Part shown: in pieces, positions 59,784-64,000 of the stretch
Layout of the letters: every line of letters starts with the position of its first letter
Position numbering within the stretch: position 1 is the first letter of the stretch
Source of the DNA: UBA6921 sp031363085
GTDB taxonomy: Bacteria; Pseudomonadota; Gammaproteobacteria; SG8-11
Length of the DNA stretch: 64,000 nucleotides
Direction: 5' to 3'
Assembly: GCA_031363085.1 (NCBI GenBank)
Contig: JANLTU010000203.1
Span: 1 to 64,000, forward strand
The notes under the pieces: generated by a model
Told to the model about the DNA's origin: nothing
What the model saw: only the letters and a program-made list of their open reading frames with translations
The model's database searches: none
Position numbers and translations under genes: made by a program

Positions 59784-61349
59784 GATTTCAGAGGTGGTGG
59801 CATCCTTCGGCGTGTACACCCGCACTTCCTGTTCGCGCCCTTTTACACGGAACATGCCGCATTCGCGCATGCCGCTTGCCAGTTCGGCCGGCAGGCGGCG
59901 ATACACTTCGGCGCTGATCAGCACGTCGGTCCCCAACTCCTTATTCAGTGTTTCCAGGCGCGCTGCGACATTTACGGCGTCGCCGATCACTGCGTATTTC
60001 ATGCGCGTTTCGCCACCCAGGCTACCCGCCACCACGCGCCCGGTATGCACGCCGATGCGCGCCTTGAGTTGCGCGATGCCGCTTTTGGTCCAGCACTCGG
60101 CAAGCCCGCTGGCTTGCCACTCGCCGTTCAATTGCTCCAAGCGATCCCGCATCGCCAACGCGCTGCGCATCGCTTGCTGCGGATGATCCTCACGAAAATA
60201 CGGGGCGCCGAATACGGCGAGGATCGCGTCGCCGAGAATTTCAATGACGCAGCCATGATGCGCGTCGACCAACAGATTCATCGCACCCAAATACTGGTTG
60301 AGCATGTCAAGCAGTTGCACCGGCGGCAGATGTTCACAGATGGTCGAGTAGCTCGACAAATCGCTGAATAATATAGTCACCTCGCGCTCCGCCGCGCCGC
60401 GCCCGGTCGTGTCGCGGTGATCGAGCAACTCGCGCGCGACATCCTCGCTGACGTAGCGACCGAAGATGGCGCGGATGAATTCGCGATCTTGCAGACCTTC
60501 GGCCATTTTGTCGAAGTGCCGGCTCATCAGCCCGAATTCGTCGCGCCGCTTGAGGCCCAGCCGCGTGGTAAGTTCGCCGCGTGCAACCGCAGCGGTGGCG
60601 TCGATGATGCGCGTCAACGGCTCGCGCACACTGCGCGCGACCGCTAATGAAATCAGGCCCAGCAGCAGCGCGGCGATGCCGAACACGCCTAACGTTACCC
60701 ACATCACATCGCTCTTCATCACTTCGATACGCGACGCTTGCACGTCGGCACCGACCAGGGCAACACCCTTGCCGCTCGCGTCGCGCACCGGTGCGTAGCC
60801 CGACAGGGTCAGGCCGAAGGCGTCGCTAAACGGTTCGTCTTCAACTGCCGGCGCTTCGAAACCACGCTGCAATACCGGCAGTGCGGTGGCGTCGTAGGCA
60901 TCGCCCGGCGTGGCGAGGGTGCCTTCCTTGACATAATCGACAAAGAACCGCAGTTGACCCGGCTGATCGGTTAGGCGTAGCAGGTAAATGCTTTGGATAT
61001 CGGTGTCGGTTTGCGCCGCAGCGGCAAAACGCTTGCGTAACTCATTGTGGTAGTTGGTCGGTTCGTGCGCGTCGAGCGCGACTTTGGCCAGATGCTCGGC
61101 GCTCACCGTCGCCGCCAACCCCGTGACCGTGGTGAGCAGGCGCCGCTGCAGGTGCACCAACTCGGAGTTGACGCTGTAGTGGTAGAAAATCGTCGCAATC
61201 AACACCAGCGACACCAGCACGGTACCGCCATATAACCCGGTCAGGCGCAGATGAAAGCGTTGCCATGCGCGCAAACGCAGCAACGGATCGGCCGCCGCGC
61301 TGATCAACTTGGGCGGATTGTCCGGAATCTGTAGGGGTGCCGCAGACAT
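59778..61349 (-). CDS. Class III adenylate/guanylate cyclase with HAMP domain
   Basis: Membrane cyclase of 523 residues. Two transmembrane helices (near 35-57 and 210-230) flank a periplasmic sensor. A HAMP linker follows (ARSVREPLTRIIDATAAVARGELTTRL), then the cyclase domain from about 320 with metal Asp residues in LFSDLSSYS and ILGDAILAVFG. KYAVIGDAVNVAARLE includes the substrate-specifying Lys that favours ATP. The product is probably cAMP. Sensory input unknown. Confidence 0.88.
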   Translation of the reverse strand: MSAAPLQIPDNPPKLISAAADPLLRLRAWQRFHLRLTGLYGGTVLVSLVLIATIFYHYSVNSELVHLQRRLLTTVTGLAATVSAEHLAKVALDAHEPTNYHNELRKRFAAAAQTDTDIQSIYLLRLTDQPGQLRFFVDYVKEGTLATPGDAYDATALPVLQRGFEAPAVEDEPFSDAFGLTLSGYAPVRDASGKGVALVGADVQASRIEVMKSDVMWVTLGVFGIAALLLGLISLAVARSVREPLTRIIDATAAVARGELTTRLGLKRRDEFGLMSRHFDKMAEGLQDREFIRAIFGRYVSEDVARELLDHRDTTGRGAAEREVTILFSDLSSYSTICEHLPPVQLLDMLNQYLGAMNLLVDAHHGCVIEILGDAILAVFGAPYFREDHPQQAMRSALAMRDRLEQLNGEWQASGLAECWTKSGIAQLKARIGVHTGRVVAGSLGGETRMKYAVIGDAVNVAARLETLNKELGTDVLISAEVYRRLPAELASGMRECGMFRVKGREQEVRVYTPKDATTSEIV

Positions 61350-61497
61350 GAATGAGCGAGCGTCACATTATGCGAGGGAGCCATCTTCTTACAATTTACC
61401 GGTGGCTTCAATGACTCAGGTTTTAGCGCATTTGTCCGATGATTCAATTGCACGCATCCCCCTGCGCGCGGGGAGCCTTGAGAAGCGGAAACTGAAG

Positions 61498-61920
61498 ATG
61501 AGTCAACACCACAGACTGATGGTCCTGGGCCTGTGCGCAATGTTAACGTGCGCCGGGGCACAAGCGGAGCTGTATCGATGGAAAGACCGCGACGGTAAAA
61601 CCATTTTCAGCGACCGGCCGCCGCTCGATACCCAGAAAAATGTCTCTACCGAACCCGGTGGAAAAGCCTCGAAAAACGGCGCATCGGGTGAAAAAGCCGA
61701 AGACCTGCGCAGCGCACTGCAACGCGAAGCCGCCAAAAAAAAGAAGGTGCAGGATGACGATCAAAAGCTGATCAAGTGGCGCTGTGCCGAGCTCGACAAA
61801 GAGTACCAAGCCTTGTTAGTCGCCTATGACGAGCTGGTAAAAACCGACGCTAAAAAAGCTGCTGTTTTGAAAATTGACGCGGACAATCATAAAGACACGC
61901 TCGACAAAATGTGCCCATAG
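61498..61920 (+). CDS. DUF4124 domain-containing exported protein
   Basis: A protein of 140 residues from ATG 61498. The signal peptide ends GAQAELY. The DUF4124 motif is LYRWKDRDGKTIFSDRPPL. A lysine-rich helix and a C-terminal part ending DKMCP follow. An open upstream extension to 61309 has no export signal and was excluded. Probably periplasmic; function unknown. Convergent with livF, 19 bp apart. Confidence 0.82.
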   Translation: MSQHHRLMVLGLCAMLTCAGAQAELYRWKDRDGKTIFSDRPPLDTQKNVSTEPGGKASKNGASGEKAEDLRSALQREAAKKKKVQDDDQKLIKWRCAELDKEYQALLVAYDELVKTDAKKAAVLKIDADNHKDTLDKMCP

Positions 61921-61939
61921 ACTTTTGTTCATTGCGCGT

Positions 61940-62644
61940 CTATTCACCTAGATACGCGTGCCGAACCTGTGCATTGGTCAGCAGTTTTGCAGCAGCATCG
62001 GTCAACGCAATCACACCGCTTTCCATCACGTAACCGCGTTGGCTGATGGTCAGCGCGCGCTTGGCATTTTGCTCCACCAACAAAATCGTCACGCCGTCGT
62101 GTGCGATGGCGCGGATGGTGTCGAAAATCTTTTCGACCAGCAGCGGCGCCAGACCCATGCTGGGTTCGTCCAGCAGCAGCAGCCGGGGGCGACTCATCAG
62201 CGCGCGTCCCATCGCCAGCATTTGCTGCTCACCGCCGGACAAGGTGCCAGCTTGTTGCATGCGGCGTTCGGCGAGGCGCGGAAACAACCCAAACACGCGT
62301 TCCAGATCACTCTTGATGCCGGCCGGGTCGTTGCGCGTGTACGCACCCATGTCGAGATTTTCCGCGACGCTCATGCGCCCGAAAATACCGCGCCCTTCCG
62401 GTACCAAGGCAAGGCCCAAGCGCGCGATCACGTGCGCGGGTTGATGGGTGATGGCCTGCCCGTCGTAAAGCACCGACCCGTGTGCCGCCGGCAGCAACCC
62501 GCACAGCGCCTTGAGCAGCGTGGATTTGCCGGCACCGTTGGCCCCGATCAAGCACACCAGCTCGCCGCGCTGCACGTGTAGATCCACGCCTTTCACGGCG
62601 TTGATGCCACCGTACGAAACGGAGAATTGTTTGAGTTCGAGCAG
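61940..62644 (-). CDS. livF: Branched-chain amino-acid ABC transporter ATPase LivF
   Basis: Nucleotide-binding subunit of 234 residues. Walker A GANGAGKSTLL, signature LSGGEQQML and Walker B LLLLDEPSMGL, with GLALVPEGRGIFGRMSV typical of LivF. The full family N-terminus LLELKQFSVSYGGINAVKG is present, but its first codon is CTG (62642-62644), two bases after the livG stop. Otherwise translation starts at GTG 62596, losing the first 16 residues. Coupled to livG. Confidence 0.92.
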   Translation of the reverse strand: MLELKQFSVSYGGINAVKGVDLHVQRGELVCLIGANGAGKSTLLKALCGLLPAAHGSVLYDGQAITHQPAHVIARLGLALVPEGRGIFGRMSVAENLDMGAYTRNDPAGIKSDLERVFGLFPRLAERRMQQAGTLSGGEQQMLAMGRALMSRPRLLLLDEPSMGLAPLLVEKIFDTIRAIAHDGVTILLVEQNAKRALTISQRGYVMESGVIALTDAAAKLLTNAQVRHAYLGE

Positions 62645-62646
62645 GT

Positions 62647-63414
62647 TCAGGCGACGGCTCCACCCAGATAGGCTGCGATCACGCGCGGGTCGGTGCGCAC
62701 CTGTGCCGGCGCGCCTTCGGCGATTTTTTTACCATAGTCAAGCACCGCCACCCGATCACATAAACCCATCACCAGTTTGACGTCGTGTTCGATCAGCAGC
62801 AGTGTCACGCCCAACTCGCTGCGCAGGCGTTGCAGCAACTGCGTGAGCGCGACGCGTTCGCTGGGGTTCATGCCGGCGGCGGGTTCATCCAGCGCCAGCA
62901 GTTTGGGCTCGGTGGCCAAGGCGCGCGCGATTTCCAGGCGCCGCTGGTCGCCGTACGACAAATGCTTGGCGAGCGCCTGCGCCTGCGTACGGATACCGAC
63001 CACGTCGAGCAGCGCGTGCGCGCGCTTACGCATCGCAGCTTCTTCTTCGCACCCGCGCGGCGAGCGGGTAATCGCACCCCACACGCCGGTACGGGTACGG
63101 CAATGTCGCCCGACCATGACATTTTCCAGCGCGGTCATGTTGGCGAACAGACGGATGTTCTGAAAAGTGCGCGCCAAGCCTAAATGCACAATCGCGTGCG
63201 GTTTGTGCACCAGCAAGCTCTGGCCGTCGAAACACACCTGTCCGCCGCTTGCCGTGTACAGCCCGGTGAGCACGTTAAACAAGGTGGTTTTGCCAGCGCC
63301 GTTGGGGCCGATCAAGCCGAAAATTTCGCCGCTATTGACGCTCAGCGATACATCGCTCAGCGCCGCCAGCCCGCCGAAAGCTTTGTCAATATGTGTGGCG
63401 ACCAGCAGCGTCAT
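62647..63414 (-). CDS. livG: Branched-chain amino-acid ABC transporter ATPase LivG
   Basis: A second ATPase subunit of 255 residues: Walker A GPNGAGKTTLFNVLTG, HLSYGDQRRLEIARAL signature and LLALDEPAAGMNPSE, with ARTFQNIRLFANMTALENVMVG characteristic of LivG. It overlaps livM by 4 bp. Works with LivF beneath the LivHM channel to import branched-chain amino acids or related substrates. Confidence 0.95.
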   Translation of the reverse strand: MTLLVATHIDKAFGGLAALSDVSLSVNSGEIFGLIGPNGAGKTTLFNVLTGLYTASGGQVCFDGQSLLVHKPHAIVHLGLARTFQNIRLFANMTALENVMVGRHCRTRTGVWGAITRSPRGCEEEAAMRKRAHALLDVVGIRTQAQALAKHLSYGDQRRLEIARALATEPKLLALDEPAAGMNPSERVALTQLLQRLRSELGVTLLLIEHDVKLVMGLCDRVAVLDYGKKIAEGAPAQVRTDPRVIAAYLGGAVA

Positions 63415-64000
63415 TTGCTGGCGTCGTAAACGCTGGCGCGTTCTTGTTCGAGCACACTGTCGTCGGCGTTGAATTCGCGTGCACGACGCTTGGACGGCAG
63501 CAAGCCTTCCGGGCGCAGAATCATCATCGCCACCAGCGCGAGACCGAAAATCAGCATGCGCAAATCGCTTGGCTCGACCAGCACGCGCCCGAACAATACG
63601 CGTTCCAGTTCACCGATGTAGCGCAGCGCCTCCGGCAACACCGTCAGCAACACGGCACCCAGAATCACGCCGGGCAGGTTGCCCATGCCGCCGAGCACGA
63701 TCATGCACAGGATCATGATGGATTCGAGCAGGTTGAAACTCTCAGGACTGACGAAGCCCTGAAATCCGGCGAATAACCCGCCGCTTAAACCGGCGAATGA
63801 TGCGCCCATCGCGAACGCCAGCAGTTTGATGTTGCGCGTGTTGATGCCCATTGCGGCGGCCGCCACCTCGTCTTCGCGGATTGCGATCCAGGCGCGCCCG
63901 ATGCGCGAATCCTGTAAGCGCAGGCAGACAAAAATGGTCAGCAAGGTGAGCGCCAGGAACACGTAATACAGCAACGTGCCGCCAGTAAATGTCATCCCCA
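63411..64000 (-). CDS. livM: Branched-chain amino-acid ABC transporter permease LivM (partial)
   Basis: C-terminal part of the permease; the N-terminus lies beyond the right edge. It shows SRIGRAWIAIREDEVAAAAMGINTRNIKLLAF, the EAA-loop signature of LivM, and the hydrophobic segments ILCMIVLGGMGNLPGVILGAVLLT. A short basic tail (PSKRRAREF) ends the protein. The reading frame stays open to the edge. Confidence 0.92.
   Translation of the reverse strand, partial: GMTFTGGTLLYYVFLALTLLTIFVCLRLQDSRIGRAWIAIREDEVAAAAMGINTRNIKLLAFAMGASFAGLSGGLFAGFQGFVSPESFNLLESIMILCMIVLGGMGNLPGVILGAVLLTVLPEALRYIGELERVLFGRVLVEPSDLRMLIFGLALVAMMILRPEGLLPSKRRAREFNADDSVLEQERASVYDASK

Noticed and set aside
61309..61497. 63-codon extension of the DUF4124 gene
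   Set aside because: It would place the signal peptide internally and overlaps the cyclase start region; ATG 61498 is preferred.

Overview
The window looks like a chromosomal segment of a Gram-negative betaproteobacterium, probably environmental and possibly near the Nitrosomonadales, Gallionellales or Rhodocyclales. Pointers are an exosortase A (XrtA/PEP-CTERM) exopolysaccharide locus, the PA2778/PA2779 gene pair, the birA-coaX-SPOR gene order and generally GC-rich coding. Genus is not decidable from the sequence alone.

Layout. 1-2655: a leftward cluster of two GNAT acetyltransferases and an ABC exporter running off the left edge. 3104-12893: a nitrate/nitrite assimilation operon with a good sigma-54 promoter and an NtrC-like upstream site. 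It encodes NirB, NirD, a molybdopterin oxidoreductase, a fused FeS/membrane-anchor subunit, and a second molybdoenzyme, NasA, with a C-terminal BFD domain. 13006-14735: decayed STAND/AAA ATPase and TPR genes ending in a 102-bp inverted-repeat element. 14739-18539: NhaD antiporter, a lipoprotein and a secreted metalloprotease. 18527-23360: four leftward nucleotide-sugar genes (UDP-glucuronate epimerase, TviB-like and Ugd dehydrogenases, GalE). 23588-26434: PA2779/PA2778, a metallophosphoesterase and a CDP-archaeol-synthase-like protein.

26728-43942: a receiver-GGDEF-EAL protein, followed by a twelve-gene XrtA exopolysaccharide operon. It contains an export lipoprotein, chain-length regulator, tyrosine kinase, TIGR03016 barrel, deacetylase, FemAB, glycosyltransferases, exosortase A and an amidotransferase. 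The sugar genes at 18527-23360 plausibly feed it. The usual XrtA-associated ATPase is absent.

43948-51966: an integrative element of about 8 kb in tRNA-Val(CAC), bounded by 45-bp direct repeats. Its order is integrase, HTH protein, AlpA, RepA-like helicase, an iteron-like array, TerS, TerL (broken by an in-frame stop), unknown genes, and an acetyltransferase paired with a 60-residue protein. There is no capsid, portal or lysis gene, so it resembles a phage satellite or a reduced prophage. It is the most interesting object here.

52000-55382: a junkyard of remnants (IS3, hsdM, Rhs tail, toxin tip with an intact immunity gene, RAYT, VapC), with two copies of a 120-bp palindromic element around the toxin/immunity part. 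55383-64000: tRNA-Thr(TGT), then SPOR protein, CoaX, BirA, a spermidine-synthase-like membrane protein, a class III cyclase, a DUF4124 protein, and the liv branched-chain amino-acid ABC genes running off the right edge.

An intercistronic palindromic repeat family with three copies in the window (5603, 19553, 59719) links several of these operons.
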